Shown here: positions 1 through 9,052 of the stretch, piece by piece
How positions within the stretch are numbered: the stretch's first letter is position 1
How the letters are laid out: every line of letters starts with the position of its first letter
Source of the DNA: Streptomyces purpureus
GTDB taxonomy: Bacteria > Actinomycetota > Actinomycetes > Streptomycetales > Streptomycetaceae
Direction: 5' to 3'
NCBI RefSeq assembly: GCF_014648195.1
Contig: NZ_BMQQ01000006.1
Location: forward strand, 22,162-86,161
DNA: 64,000 bases
Notes under the pieces: model-generated
What the model was told of the DNA's origin: nothing
What the model saw: the letters and a program-made list of their open reading frames with translations, nothing else
Database searches by the model: none
Translations under genes and position numbers: made by a program

Positions 1-639
1 GTCCTCGCCACGCTCGCCGTGGGCTGCGCGCTGGCCGTGCTGCTCACCCGGATCCGCGCGGTGCCCCGGCTCGCGCTGATGCTGGCGGCGCTCGGCGCCT
101 GGGCGACCCCCGCCGTCACCGGCTCCACGGTCTGGGTCTTCCTCTTCGACCCGGACTACGGGCCGGTCAACCGACTGCTCGGCCTGGGCGACTTCTCCTG
201 GACGTACGGGCGCTACAGCGCCTTCGCGCTCGTCCTCTTCGAAGTGGTGTGGTGTTCCTTCCCGTTCGTGATGGTGACCGTGTACGCGGGCATCAAGGCC
301 ATCCCGTCCGAGGTTCTGGAGGCGGCGGCGCTGGACGGCGCCTCCCAGTGGCGGACCTGGCGCTCCGTCATGGCGCCGATGCTCCGGCCCATCCTGGTCG
401 TCGTCACGATCCAGTCGATCATCTGGGACTTCAAGGTCTTCACCCAGATCTATGTGATGACGAACGGCGGCGGCATCGCCGGCCAGAACCTCGTCCTCAA
501 CGTCTACGCCTACCAGAAGGCCTTCGCCTCCTCCCAGTACAGCCTGGGCTCCGCGATCGGCGTCGTCATGCTGCTGATCCTGCTGGCCGTGACGCTGGTC
601 TACCTCCGCCTGCTGCGCCGCCAGGGAGAAGAACTGTGA
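1..639 (+). CDS. Sugar ABC transporter permease (5' truncated)
   Basis: Membrane permease of a carbohydrate (CUT1-type) ABC importer. The reading frame is open from base 1, so the N-terminus lies outside the window. Several hydrophobic segments are visible, and the cytoplasmic EAA loop (EAAALDGASQWRTW, near residues 107-120 of the visible part) that contacts the ATPase is present. The stop overlaps the next permease start by 4 bp (GTGA), so the two are translationally coupled. The adjacent hexosaminidase gene suggests an amino-sugar or chito-oligosaccharide substrate (DasB-like), but the binding protein that would decide this is outside the window. Confidence 0.9.
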   Translation, partial: VLATLAVGCALAVLLTRIRAVPRLALMLAALGAWATPAVTGSTVWVFLFDPDYGPVNRLLGLGDFSWTYGRYSAFALVLFEVVWCSFPFVMVTVYAGIKAIPSEVLEAAALDGASQWRTWRSVMAPMLRPILVVVTIQSIIWDFKVFTQIYVMTNGGGIAGQNLVLNVYAYQKAFASSQYSLGSAIGVVMLLILLAVTLVYLRLLRRQGEEL

Positions 640-1487
640 GCCCGCTCCGTGTCCCCGTCCGTATCCGCAAGCCGGGGCGGCTCCTCGCCGAGGCGGCCGC
701 GCTGCTGGTCGCCGCCGTGGTCGCCTTCCCGCTGTACTGGATGGTCCTCTCGGCGTTCAAACCCGCCGGTGAGATCCAGTCGACGGAGGCCAGGCCGTGG
801 ACGGGGTCCCCGTCCCTGGACTCCTTCCGCCGGGTCTTCGAGCAGCAGGACTTCGGGCGGTACTTCCTCAACTCGGCTCTCGTCGCGGGCGCGGTCGTGG
901 TCGCGTCCGCGCTGATCGCCTTCCTCGCCGCGACGGCCGTGACCCGCTTCCGTTTCCGGTTCCGCACGACTCTGCTGATCATGTTTCTCGTCGCCCAGAT
1001 GGTGCCGATCGAGGCGCTGACCATCCCGCTGTTCTTCCTCATGCGGGACTTCGGGCAGCTGAACACGCTGGGCGCGCTGATCCTGCCGCACATCGCCTTC
1101 TCCCTGCCGTTCGCGATCTGGATGCTGCGCGGCTTCGTGAAGGCGGTCCCCGAGGCCCTGGAGGAGGCCGCCGCCCTCGACGGCGCGAGCCGGTCCAGGT
1201 TCCTGTGGCAGATCCTCTTTCCGCTGGTCTTCCCGGGGCTCGTGGCGACGAGTGTCTTCTCTTTCATCTCGACCTGGAACGACTTCCTGTTCGCGAAGTC
1301 GTTCATCATCAGCGACACCTCCCAGTCGACTCTGCCCATGGCGCTGCTGGTGTTCTTCAAGCCGGACGAGAACGACTGGGGAGGCATCATGGCCGCCTCG
1401 ACCGTCATGACGATTCCGGTGCTCGTCTTCTTCGTACTCGTACAGCGCCGTCTGGTCTCGGGCCTCGGCGGCGCGGTCAAGGACTGA
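636..1487 (+). CDS. Sugar ABC transporter permease, second subunit
   Basis: Second integral membrane subunit (283 aa) of the same CUT1 importer; pairs with the upstream permease. About six hydrophobic segments and an EAA loop (EEAAALDGASRSRF) in the C-terminal half are visible. The start is GTG at 636, chosen because it overlaps the preceding stop and follows AGGGAGAAG; the frame stays open further upstream but that part is antisense-like shadow. The hexosaminidase starts 4 bp after its stop, so transporter and glycosidase are one operon. No ATPase is encoded here; Streptomyces CUT1 importers commonly share MsiK. DasC-like by context, not proven. Confidence 0.93.
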   Translation: MSPLRVPVRIRKPGRLLAEAAALLVAAVVAFPLYWMVLSAFKPAGEIQSTEARPWTGSPSLDSFRRVFEQQDFGRYFLNSALVAGAVVVASALIAFLAATAVTRFRFRFRTTLLIMFLVAQMVPIEALTIPLFFLMRDFGQLNTLGALILPHIAFSLPFAIWMLRGFVKAVPEALEEAAALDGASRSRFLWQILFPLVFPGLVATSVFSFISTWNDFLFAKSFIISDTSQSTLPMALLVFFKPDENDWGGIMAASTVMTIPVLVFFVLVQRRLVSGLGGAVKD

Positions 1488-1491
1488 CGCG

Positions 1492-3147
1492 ATGACCGAT
1501 ACGGATCTGCTTCCCCTGCCCCTGGCGGTCGAGCACCGGGGGAGCGCCCCCGGGTACGTCTCGCTCGACGACCGCGCCACGCTGGACGCGGGGCCCGGCA
1601 CGGAGTCCACCGCCCGCTGGCTGCGGTCCGCGCTCGGCGCCGCGACCGGACTGCCACTGGCCGACGGCCCCGGCCCGCACGCGATCCGGCTGCGGATCAG
1701 GGAGCGGACGCAGGCGGGGACGGAGCGGGGGTACGGGCCCGAGGACTACCGCCTCTCCACCGAAGACCCGGACGCGGCCGTCGTCATCGAAGGCGGCGGT
1801 CCCGCCGGGGTGTTCTGGGGCGCCCAGACCCTGCGGCAGCTCCTCGGCCCCGACGCGTACCGCAAGGCGCCCGTCGCACCGGGCCCTCGCTGGGACCTGC
1901 CCCAAGTCACCGTCACCGACGGTCCCCGCTTCCGCTGGCGCGGCCTCATGCTCGACGTCTCACGGCACTTCCTCCCCAAGGACGACGTGCTGCGCTACCT
2001 CGACCTGCTCGCCGTGCACAAGCTCAACGTCTTCCACTTCCACCTCACCGACGACCAGGGCTGGCGCATCGAGATCAGACGCCACCCCCGCCTCACCGAG
2101 GTCGGCGCCTGGCGTGCCCGTACGAAATGGGGGCACCGTGCCTCACCGCTGTGGACGGACGTCCCGCACGGCGGCCACTACACCCAGGACGACATCCGCG
2201 AGATCGTCGCGTACGCCGCCGAGCGGCATATCACCGTCGTCCCCGAGATCGACATCCCCGGACACTCGCAGGCCGCCATCGCCGCGTACCCGGAACTGGG
2301 CAACACCGACGTCATCGACACCACCACCCTCTCCGTCTGGGACACCTGGGGCATCAACCCGAACGTACTCGCCCCCACTGACAACACCCTCCGCTTCTAC
2401 GAGGGCGTCTTCGAGGAGGTCCTGGAGCTCTTCCCCTCGACGTTCATCCATGTGGGCGGCGACGAGTGCCCCAAGGACCAGTGGAAGGCCTCGCCCACCG
2501 CCCAGGCCCGGATCGCGGAGCTCGGCGTCGGCGACGAGTACGGGCTCCAGTCGTGGTTCGTCCGCCACTTCGACCGCTGGCTCGCCGCCCGTGGCCGCCG
2601 CCTCATCGGCTGGGACGAGATCCTGGAGGGCGGACTCGCGCCGGGCGCCGCTGTGTCCTCCTGGCGCGGTTACGCGGGCGGCATCGCCGCCGCCGAGGCC
2701 GGGCACGACGTCGTCATGTGCCCGGAGCAACAGGTCTACCTGGACCACCGTCAGGCGCCGGGCGACGACGAGCCGGTGCCGATCGGTTACGTCCGCACCC
2801 TGAAGGACGTCTACCGCTTCGACCCCGTACCGCCACGGCTGTCGGCCGAGGCCGCCGCCCACGTCCTGGGGACCCAGGCCAACGTCTGGACGGAGGTCAT
2901 GGAGAACCGCTCCCGCGTCGACTACCAGGTCTTCCCCCGTCTCGCCGCGCTCGCCGAGGTCGCCTGGTCCGAGCTGCCCGCCCCGCACGCGCGCGACTTC
3001 ACGGATTTCGAGCGGCGAATGACCGCCCACTACAGGCGGCTTGACGCCCTCGGCGTCGACTACCGGCCGCCCGGCGGCCCGTTGCCGTGGCAGCGGCGCC
3101 CGGGGGTGATCGGACGCCCGATCGAAGGTGCGCCCCCAAACGTGTGA
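1492..3147 (+). CDS. Beta-N-acetylhexosaminidase, GH20
   Basis: Hydrolyses terminal beta-linked GlcNAc/GalNAc from chito-oligosaccharides by the substrate-assisted GH20 mechanism. 551 aa: an N-terminal GH20b-like domain (about 1-150) and the catalytic TIM barrel (about 150-500). The catalytic Asp-Glu pair is in HVGGDE (D324, E325); the barrel entry segment VHKLNVFHFHLTDDQGWR is intact, as are the substrate-lining Trp residues near WRGY. No signal peptide is seen, so it probably acts in the cytoplasm on oligosaccharides brought in by the preceding transporter. ATG 1492 follows the permease stop by 4 bp with only a weak ribosome site, which suggests coupled translation. Confidence 0.95.
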   Translation: MTDTDLLPLPLAVEHRGSAPGYVSLDDRATLDAGPGTESTARWLRSALGAATGLPLADGPGPHAIRLRIRERTQAGTERGYGPEDYRLSTEDPDAAVVIEGGGPAGVFWGAQTLRQLLGPDAYRKAPVAPGPRWDLPQVTVTDGPRFRWRGLMLDVSRHFLPKDDVLRYLDLLAVHKLNVFHFHLTDDQGWRIEIRRHPRLTEVGAWRARTKWGHRASPLWTDVPHGGHYTQDDIREIVAYAAERHITVVPEIDIPGHSQAAIAAYPELGNTDVIDTTTLSVWDTWGINPNVLAPTDNTLRFYEGVFEEVLELFPSTFIHVGGDECPKDQWKASPTAQARIAELGVGDEYGLQSWFVRHFDRWLAARGRRLIGWDEILEGGLAPGAAVSSWRGYAGGIAAAEAGHDVVMCPEQQVYLDHRQAPGDDEPVPIGYVRTLKDVYRFDPVPPRLSAEAAAHVLGTQANVWTEVMENRSRVDYQVFPRLAALAEVAWSELPAPHARDFTDFERRMTAHYRRLDALGVDYRPPGGPLPWQRRPGVIGRPIEGAPPNV

Positions 3148-3455
3148 GCCCGGCCCCCGGAGGGTGCTGCTGACCCGGCCGCCTGGGACGGTGGACGCCC
3201 GTCAGGTCCGGTCCCCGCGGCCGTTGGGCCCTGCCGGTCATAAGTCGTACAAGGTTCGCCGAAGAGTGGCAATACGCATCTGCCGCCGATGCCGTGGCAA
3301 AACGGGTCATCTGCCAGGTCAGCGGACGTCCGGTGCGGAAGTGCGCTTCGCGGACCCTCGCGTCGCACGGCTCCGAAGATGTGCCAGAGTTGCCACGTCC
3401 GGGCTGTGAGCACGTACGGTACGGCCACACAGGACACCGGGAAGGGGCAGCTGGG
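3148..3455. other. Intergenic region before the molybdo-flavoenzyme operon
   Basis: 308 bp with no credible gene. Open frames here are high-GC shadows. It must hold the promoter of the operon starting at 3456; a weak candidate is TTGCCA (3390-3395) with TACGGT (3415-3420), but their 19-bp spacing is long. GAAGGGG at 3441-3447 is the ribosome site of the TTG start. No strong terminator hairpin was found for the hexosaminidase operon. Confidence 0.5.
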
Positions 3456-4346
3456 TTGACCACGCACGCACCGCAGGCGGCGCAGTCCGTGATGCTGCCT
3501 GCCTCGCTCGACGAGGCCGTGGCGGCGCTCAGCGCCATGCCCGCCGCCGTGCCCGTCGCGGGCGGCACCGATCTGATGGCCGCCGTCAACAAGGGTCAGC
3601 TGCGTCCGGCCGGACTCGTCGGCCTGGGCCGGATCAACGAGACCCGGGGCTGGCAGTACCAGGACGGCAACGCCCTCCTCGGCGCCGGACTCACCCACGC
3701 CCGGATGGGCCGCCCCGACTTCGCCGCCCTGATCCCCGCGCTCGCCGCCTCCGCGCGGGCCGCCGGCCCGCCGCAGATCCGTAACGCCGGCACCCTCGGC
3801 GGCAACATCGTCACCGCCTCCCCGACCGGCGACACCCTGCCCGTGCTCGCCGCCCTTGAGGCGGAGCTGCTGATCTCCGGCCCCACCGGCACCCGCGAGA
3901 TCCCGGTCTCGCACCTGCTGGCCGGCCGCGAGATCCTCGGGCCCGGCGAACTCATCGGCTTCGTGCGCGTGCCGCTGCTGCACGCCCCGCAGGTCTTCCT
4001 GAAGGCGACCGGCCGCACCGGCCCCGGCCGCGCCACCGCCTCGGTCGCCGTCGTCCTCGACCCGGCCCGCCGCGGGGTGCGCTGCGCGGTCGGCGCCATA
4101 GCGCCGATGCCGCTGCGCCCGCTGGAGGCGGAGCGCTGGATCGCCTCACTGATCGACTGGGACGGCGAGCGGGGGCTCGCGGCGGAGGCGCTGACGGCGT
4201 TCGGCGAGTACGTCGCCGCCGCCTGCATCCCGGACCCGGTGGCCGCCGACGGTCAGGAGCCGCCGGCGCTGCCGCCCGCCGTCCTGCACCTGCGGCGCAC
4301 GGTCGCCGCGCTGGCCCGACGAGCACTGGGGAGGGCGCTGTCGTGA
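3456..4346 (+). CDS. Molybdo-flavoenzyme FAD-binding subunit (XDH family)
   Basis: FAD subunit (296 aa) of a three-subunit xanthine dehydrogenase/CO dehydrogenase-type enzyme; passes electrons from the iron-sulfur subunit to FAD. The two FAD-binding loops are intact: PVAGGTDLMAAV near residue 30 and RNAGTLGGNIVTASPTGD near residue 110. A CO-dehydrogenase flavoprotein C-terminal domain follows. The start is TTG 3456, preceded by GAAGGGG with 8 bp spacing; the longer upstream frame is rejected because its extra residues look like noncoding translation. It overlaps the next gene by 4 bp (GTGA). Confidence 0.92.
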   Translation: MTTHAPQAAQSVMLPASLDEAVAALSAMPAAVPVAGGTDLMAAVNKGQLRPAGLVGLGRINETRGWQYQDGNALLGAGLTHARMGRPDFAALIPALAASARAAGPPQIRNAGTLGGNIVTASPTGDTLPVLAALEAELLISGPTGTREIPVSHLLAGREILGPGELIGFVRVPLLHAPQVFLKATGRTGPGRATASVAVVLDPARRGVRCAVGAIAPMPLRPLEAERWIASLIDWDGERGLAAEALTAFGEYVAAACIPDPVAADGQEPPALPPAVLHLRRTVAALARRALGRALS

Positions 4347-5986
4347 GCACCGACGACCACATCGACCACACCGAGCACAACGACCACCATGCCGGGCACG
4401 CCGGCCATGGTGAGGCCCCGGACCCTGGGCAGCAGTACGGCGCCTGGACCCCCACCCCGCAGAGCGGGGAGTACGAGAGCGACGCCACCGCCTTCGTCCA
4501 GCTCCCGCCGGACTTCGGCCTGGACGCGGCCCCGCTGGCCGCCCCCGGACACGGCTACGTGCCCCCGCACTTCAACCCGCCGATGATCACCCCGCTGACC
4601 CCGGCCGCCGCGACGGATCCCGCCGCCACCGGCAGCTGGGCCGTGCGGCAGCCCGGCGACCCGTCCGGCGAGCAGGTCGTGTGGCCCGAGCCGGGCGCGG
4701 CGGCCGGGGCGGCCCAGGAAGCCGCCCAGGAGCCCGCCTCGCAGGCGATCGAGCCCGACCCGCACGCGACGGCCCAGTGGAGCTTCACGGAGGCGCTGGA
4801 CGCCCCCACGGCCCCCGCACCGCCCGCGGCTCCCTCGGAGCTCACCGGTCAGTGGACGATTCCGGTGGCCCAGGGGGATCTTCCGGACGAGTCGGGCGAG
4901 TTCACGACATCGGCGCTTCTGTCCCAGTGGGGCGGAGGCACCCCGCCCGCCACCCTGCCCGGCGGCGCCCCCGCGCCCTGGGCGGCCGAGCTCGCCGAGG
5001 CGGAGGCTGCCGAGGCCGCGGAGGCGGAGGCTGCCGCGCTCGCCGCCGCCCAGGAGGCCGAGTCCGAAGCCGCGCCCGTCGAGCCCGGCGCACCGGCCGC
5101 GCCCGAGGTGCACGGCCCGCCGACGCTCCCGGGCGGCGCCCCCGCGCCCTGGGCGACGGAGACGGCCGAACAGGCCCCGCAGGAGCCCACGTCGGCGGAG
5201 ACGGTCGAGCCCGCGCTGCCCGAGGAGCCCGTGGCCCTCGCCGCTGAAGCTGCGGAAGCCGCCGACGCCCCGGAGGCTCTGGAAGCCCTGGGGGCCGCGC
5301 AGGTTCAGGCGCCGCAGGAGACCCCCTCGGCTCCCGAGACCCCCGCGGCACCGGAGGCTCACGAGGAGCCGGCCGCCCCACCGCCCGCGCCCGCCACGCC
5401 CACCCACAGCAGCGACAGCGACGAGCACCCCCACACCTCCTACGTCCTGCGCGTCAACGGCACCGACCGGCCCGTCACCGACTCCTGGATCGGCGAATCC
5501 CTGCTCTACGTCCTGCGCGAGCGCCTCGGCCTCGCCGGCGCCAAGGACGGCTGCTCCCAGGGCGAATGCGGCGCCTGCAACGTCCAGGTCGACGGCCGGC
5601 TCGTCGCCTCCTGCCTGGTCCCCGCGGCCACGGCGGCCGGCAGCGAGGTCCGTACCGTCGAAGGCCTCGCCGTCGACGGCGAACCCTCCGACGTCCAGCG
5701 CGCCCTCGCCAAGTGCGGCGCCGTCCAGTGCGGCTTCTGCATCCCCGGCATGGCGATGACCGTCCACGACCTCCTGGAGGGCAACCACGCCCCCAGCGAG
5801 CTGGAGACCCGCCAGGCCCTCTGCGGCAATCTCTGCCGCTGCTCGGGCTACCGGGGCGTCCTCGACGCCGTACGGGAAGTGGTCGCCGGGCGCGAGGCGT
5901 CCGCCGCGGCCGCTTCGGCCCAGACCCCGGACCAGCCCCGCATCCCGCATCAGGTTCCCCACCCGCACGACGGAGGCATGGCGTGA
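4343..5986 (+). CDS. Molybdo-flavoenzyme [2Fe-2S] subunit with long N-terminal extension
   Basis: Iron-sulfur subunit of the same enzyme, 547 aa, whereas family members are usually about 160-200 aa. The C-terminal part (about 370-530) is canonical: ferredoxin-type cluster CSQGECGAC...C and the second cluster CGAVQCGFC...CGNLCRC. Residues 1 to about 365 are an extension: a His/Asp-rich start, then Ala/Glu/Pro-rich low complexity with LPGGAPAPWA occurring twice. GTG 4343 overlaps the FAD-subunit stop, so the extension is translated unless an internal start is used. No good internal ribosome site is seen just before the ferredoxin domain. The function of the extension is unknown. Confidence 0.9.
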   Translation: MSTDDHIDHTEHNDHHAGHAGHGEAPDPGQQYGAWTPTPQSGEYESDATAFVQLPPDFGLDAAPLAAPGHGYVPPHFNPPMITPLTPAAATDPAATGSWAVRQPGDPSGEQVVWPEPGAAAGAAQEAAQEPASQAIEPDPHATAQWSFTEALDAPTAPAPPAAPSELTGQWTIPVAQGDLPDESGEFTTSALLSQWGGGTPPATLPGGAPAPWAAELAEAEAAEAAEAEAAALAAAQEAESEAAPVEPGAPAAPEVHGPPTLPGGAPAPWATETAEQAPQEPTSAETVEPALPEEPVALAAEAAEAADAPEALEALGAAQVQAPQETPSAPETPAAPEAHEEPAAPPPAPATPTHSSDSDEHPHTSYVLRVNGTDRPVTDSWIGESLLYVLRERLGLAGAKDGCSQGECGACNVQVDGRLVASCLVPAATAAGSEVRTVEGLAVDGEPSDVQRALAKCGAVQCGFCIPGMAMTVHDLLEGNHAPSELETRQALCGNLCRCSGYRGVLDAVREVVAGREASAAAASAQTPDQPRIPHQVPHPHDGGMA

Positions 5987-8295
5987 GCAACGACGCGGCC
6001 ACCGCCACCATGGCGGTCGACGGACCCCAGCAGGAGCCGTCGGCCCACGGCCTCGGCGCGTCCCTGCCGGCGGCCGACGCGCGTGCCAAGACCGAGGGCA
6101 CGTTTCCGTACGCCTCCGACCTGTGGGCCGAAGGCCTGCTCTGGGCCGCGATCCTGCGCTCGCCGCACCCGCACGCCCGGATCGTCTCGGTCGACACCAC
6201 GGCCGCCACCGAAATGCCCGGGGTACGGGCCGTGGTGATGCACGCCGACGTCCCCGGGGACCCGGCCTACGGCCGTACCGTCGCCGACCGGCCCGTCTTC
6301 GCCACCGATCTCGTACGCCACCACGGCGAGGCCATCGCCGCCGTCGCCGCCGACCACCCCGACACCGCCCGGCTCGCCGCGGCCGCGATCGCCGTCGAGT
6401 ACGAAGTACTCGACCCGGTCACCGACCCGGAGAAGGCGTTCGCCGCCGAGCCGCTGCACCCCGACGGCAACCTGATCCGCCACATCCCGCTGCGCTACGG
6501 CGACCCCGACGCCACCGGTGACGTCGTCGTCGAGGGCCTGTACCGCATCGGCCGCCAGGACCCCGCCCCCATCGGCGCCGAGGCCGGCCTCGCCGTGCCC
6601 CGCCCCGACGGCGGGGTGGAGATCTACACCGCCTCCACCGACCCGCACACCGACCGCGACCTCGCCGCCGCCTGCTTCGGCCTCGCCCCCGAACAGGTCA
6701 AGGTCGTCGTCACCGGCGTCCCCGGCGCCACCGGCGACCGCGACGACCCCGGCTTCCAGATCCCGCTCGGCCTGCTCGCCCTGCGCACCGGCTGCCCGGT
6801 CAAACTGGCCGCCACCCGCGAGGAGTCCTTCCTCGGCCACGCCCACCGCCACCCCACCCTGCTGCGCTACCGCCACCACGCGGACGCCGAAGGCCGGCTG
6901 GTGAAGGTGGAGGCGCAGATCCTCCTCGACGCGGGCGCCTACGCCGACGCCTCCTCGGAGTCCCTCGCCGCCGCGGTCGCCTTCGCCTGCGGCCCGTACG
7001 TCGTCCCGCACGCCTTCGTCGAAGGCTGGGCGGTCCGGACGAACAACCCGCCCTCCGGGCATGTGCGCGGCGAAGGCGCGATGCAGGTCTGCGCCGCCTA
7101 CGAGACCCAGATGGACAAGCTGGCGGCCAAGCTCGGCCTGGAGCCGACCGACATCCGCATGCGCAACGTCCTCGCCACCGGTGACCTCCTCCCCACCGGT
7201 CAGACCGTGACCTGCCCCGCACCGGTCGCCGAACTACTCACGGCCGTACGGGACTTCCCCCTCCCCTCGCTCCCCAAGGACGCCCCGGAGGACGACTGGC
7301 TGCTGCCCGGCGGCCCCGAGGGCGCGGGCGAGCCGGGCGCCGTACGCCGAGGCGTCGGCTACGCCCTCGGCATGGTCCACATGCTCGGCGCCGAAGGCAC
7401 CGACGAGGTCTCCACGGCCACGGTCAAGGTCCAGGACGGCGTCGCGACCGTCATCTGCGCGGCCGTCGACACGGGCCAGGGCTTCGCCACACTGGCCCGC
7501 CAGATCGTGCAGGAGACGCTCGGCATCGACGAGGTGCACGTGGCCTCCGTCGACACCGACCAGCCCCCGGCCGGCCCCGCGACGCACGGCCGCCACACCT
7601 GGGTCTCCGGCGGCGCCGTCGAACGGGCCGCCAAGATGGTCCGTACGCAGCTGCTGCAGCCGCTGGCCCACAAGTTCGGCATGTCCACCGAACTGCTCCA
7701 GATCACCGACGGCAAGATCACCTCGTACGACGGGGTGCTGTCCACGACGGTCACGGAGGCCATGGACGGCAAGGAACTCTGGGCCACCGCCCAGTGCCGC
7801 CCCCACCCCACCGAACCCCTGGACGACGCGGGCCAGGGCGACGCCTTCGTCGGCCTCGCCTTCTGCGCCATCCGCGCGGTCGTGGACGTCGACATCGAAC
7901 TCGGCTCGGTCCGGGTCGTCGAGATGGCCGTCGCCCAGGACGTGGGCCGCATCCTCAACCCGGCCCAGCTCGCCACCCGTATCGAGGCGGGCGTCACCCA
8001 GGGCGTCGGCGCGGCCCTCACGGAGAACCTCCGCACCGCCCGCGGCATGATCCGTCACCCGGACTTCACCGGCTACGCACTCCCGACATCCCTGGACGCC
8101 CCGGACATTCGCATCGTCAAACTCCTTGAGGAACGGGACGTCGTGGCCCCCTTCGGCGCGAAGGCGGCGAGCGCGGTCCCGGTCGTCACATCCCCGGCCG
8201 CGGTCGCCTCGGCGGTCCGCGCGGCCACAGGCAGGCCGGTCAACCGCCTCCCGATCCGGCCGCAGGCGGCCGTGGCGGCGCCGAACGCCACGTAA
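5983..8295 (+). CDS. Molybdo-flavoenzyme large (molybdopterin-binding) subunit, divergent active site
   Basis: Large subunit (770 aa) of the xanthine dehydrogenase family: aldehyde-oxidase a/b hammerhead domain (about 40-150) followed by the two molybdopterin-binding domains. The fold is clear (e.g. ALRTGCPVKL, NNPPSGHVRGEG, GRILNPAQLATRIEAGVTQG), but family signatures are altered. The FGGK loop is replaced by GATGDRDD, the RGFG segment reads RGEG, and the catalytic GVGEPP segment reads AASAVP, with Ala at position 731 where the general-base Glu normally sits. GTG 5983 overlaps the preceding stop by 4 bp. Substrate unknown; ordinary xanthine oxidation is doubtful. Confidence 0.88.
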   Translation: MSNDAATATMAVDGPQQEPSAHGLGASLPAADARAKTEGTFPYASDLWAEGLLWAAILRSPHPHARIVSVDTTAATEMPGVRAVVMHADVPGDPAYGRTVADRPVFATDLVRHHGEAIAAVAADHPDTARLAAAAIAVEYEVLDPVTDPEKAFAAEPLHPDGNLIRHIPLRYGDPDATGDVVVEGLYRIGRQDPAPIGAEAGLAVPRPDGGVEIYTASTDPHTDRDLAAACFGLAPEQVKVVVTGVPGATGDRDDPGFQIPLGLLALRTGCPVKLAATREESFLGHAHRHPTLLRYRHHADAEGRLVKVEAQILLDAGAYADASSESLAAAVAFACGPYVVPHAFVEGWAVRTNNPPSGHVRGEGAMQVCAAYETQMDKLAAKLGLEPTDIRMRNVLATGDLLPTGQTVTCPAPVAELLTAVRDFPLPSLPKDAPEDDWLLPGGPEGAGEPGAVRRGVGYALGMVHMLGAEGTDEVSTATVKVQDGVATVICAAVDTGQGFATLARQIVQETLGIDEVHVASVDTDQPPAGPATHGRHTWVSGGAVERAAKMVRTQLLQPLAHKFGMSTELLQITDGKITSYDGVLSTTVTEAMDGKELWATAQCRPHPTEPLDDAGQGDAFVGLAFCAIRAVVDVDIELGSVRVVEMAVAQDVGRILNPAQLATRIEAGVTQGVGAALTENLRTARGMIRHPDFTGYALPTSLDAPDIRIVKLLEERDVVAPFGAKAASAVPVVTSPAAVASAVRAATGRPVNRLPIRPQAAVAAPNAT

Positions 8296-8407
8296 CTGGT
8301 CACCGTGTGATCCGCGTTGCTTCTGCAATCCGGAGATGCGCGGTGTCACCGCTGCTGACTACAGTGATCTCCGAAGCTTTGTGTGAAACGGGGAGGCGTC
8401 GGGGGTC

Positions 8408-8947
8408 ATGGCGGGCAGTAGCGGTTCAGAAGCGATGTCGGGCAGCGAGCGTTCGCTGCGCGCGGTCAATCCGGCGCTGGCGTCGGCGCTGTACGACCCG
8501 GAGTCCATGAAGGACTTCAAGGGCCGGATCGACCGCCTGCTGCAGGGGCTGAGGGAATCACCGGCCAGCCCCGACAAGGTGGGCACCGACCGCGTCGAGC
8601 GCACCCAGTTCGGCGGCGGCGGGGGCGCCTGGGCCGAGGCGTCCGGGCTCTTCACCGCGTACGGCAACGTCATCACGCAGCTGGAGAAGCTGTCGCAGCT
8701 GCTGGCGGACTGCATGGAGGGCATGGGCATCGCGGTTGTCGCGTCCAAGGACGGCTTCGAGAACCTGGACGACGACATTCGTCGCCGGATGATGGCCATC
8801 AACGCGCGTACGGAGAAGCACTACGACCCCAAGCGCGACCCGGTCGCCCGGGAGAAGGCCGAAAAGGAAGCCGAGAAGCAGGGCCAGCCGGCCACACCGC
8901 CCCAGGGCGGCGACACGGCGGGCGGCAACGGCGGACTGGACGAGTAG
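8408..8947 (+). CDS. Hypothetical helical protein of type VII secretion-like locus
   Basis: 179 aa, no signal peptide. The middle (about 20-140) is predicted helical and ends in a charged Lys/Glu stretch; the tail is a Gly/Pro-rich disordered sequence. I do not recognise a named family. It precedes a WXG-motif protein and a mycosin gene on the same strand, so it is probably a partner or substrate in an ESX-like system. ATG 8408 is preceded by a GGGGAGG ribosome site about 10 bp upstream. A possible -10 (TACAGT, 8360-8365) lies in the 112-bp upstream gap. No terminator separates it from the next gene. Confidence 0.8.
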   Translation: MAGSSGSEAMSGSERSLRAVNPALASALYDPESMKDFKGRIDRLLQGLRESPASPDKVGTDRVERTQFGGGGGAWAEASGLFTAYGNVITQLEKLSQLLADCMEGMGIAVVASKDGFENLDDDIRRRMMAINARTEKHYDPKRDPVAREKAEKEAEKQGQPATPPQGGDTAGGNGGLDE

Positions 8948-9052
8948 GGCTGCGAGGGACGCGAAACGCGTTCCATGTATTCCGACTTCCTGTTCCAAAC
9001 TTCCTACTTCGCGTACGACTTCGCGCACTACGGGGATTGACGAGGCAGACAG

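Noticed and set aside
3294..3455. Upstream extension of the FAD subunit to ATG 3294
   Set aside because: The added 54 residues are Arg/Cys-rich without similarity to the family; TTG 3456 has a good ribosome site and gives the normal length.
4253..5968. 571-codon minus-strand frame opposite the iron-sulfur subunit
   Set aside because: A composition shadow of Ala/Pro/Glu codons; Gly/Leu/Arg-rich without any motif, and the opposite strand has cluster motifs.
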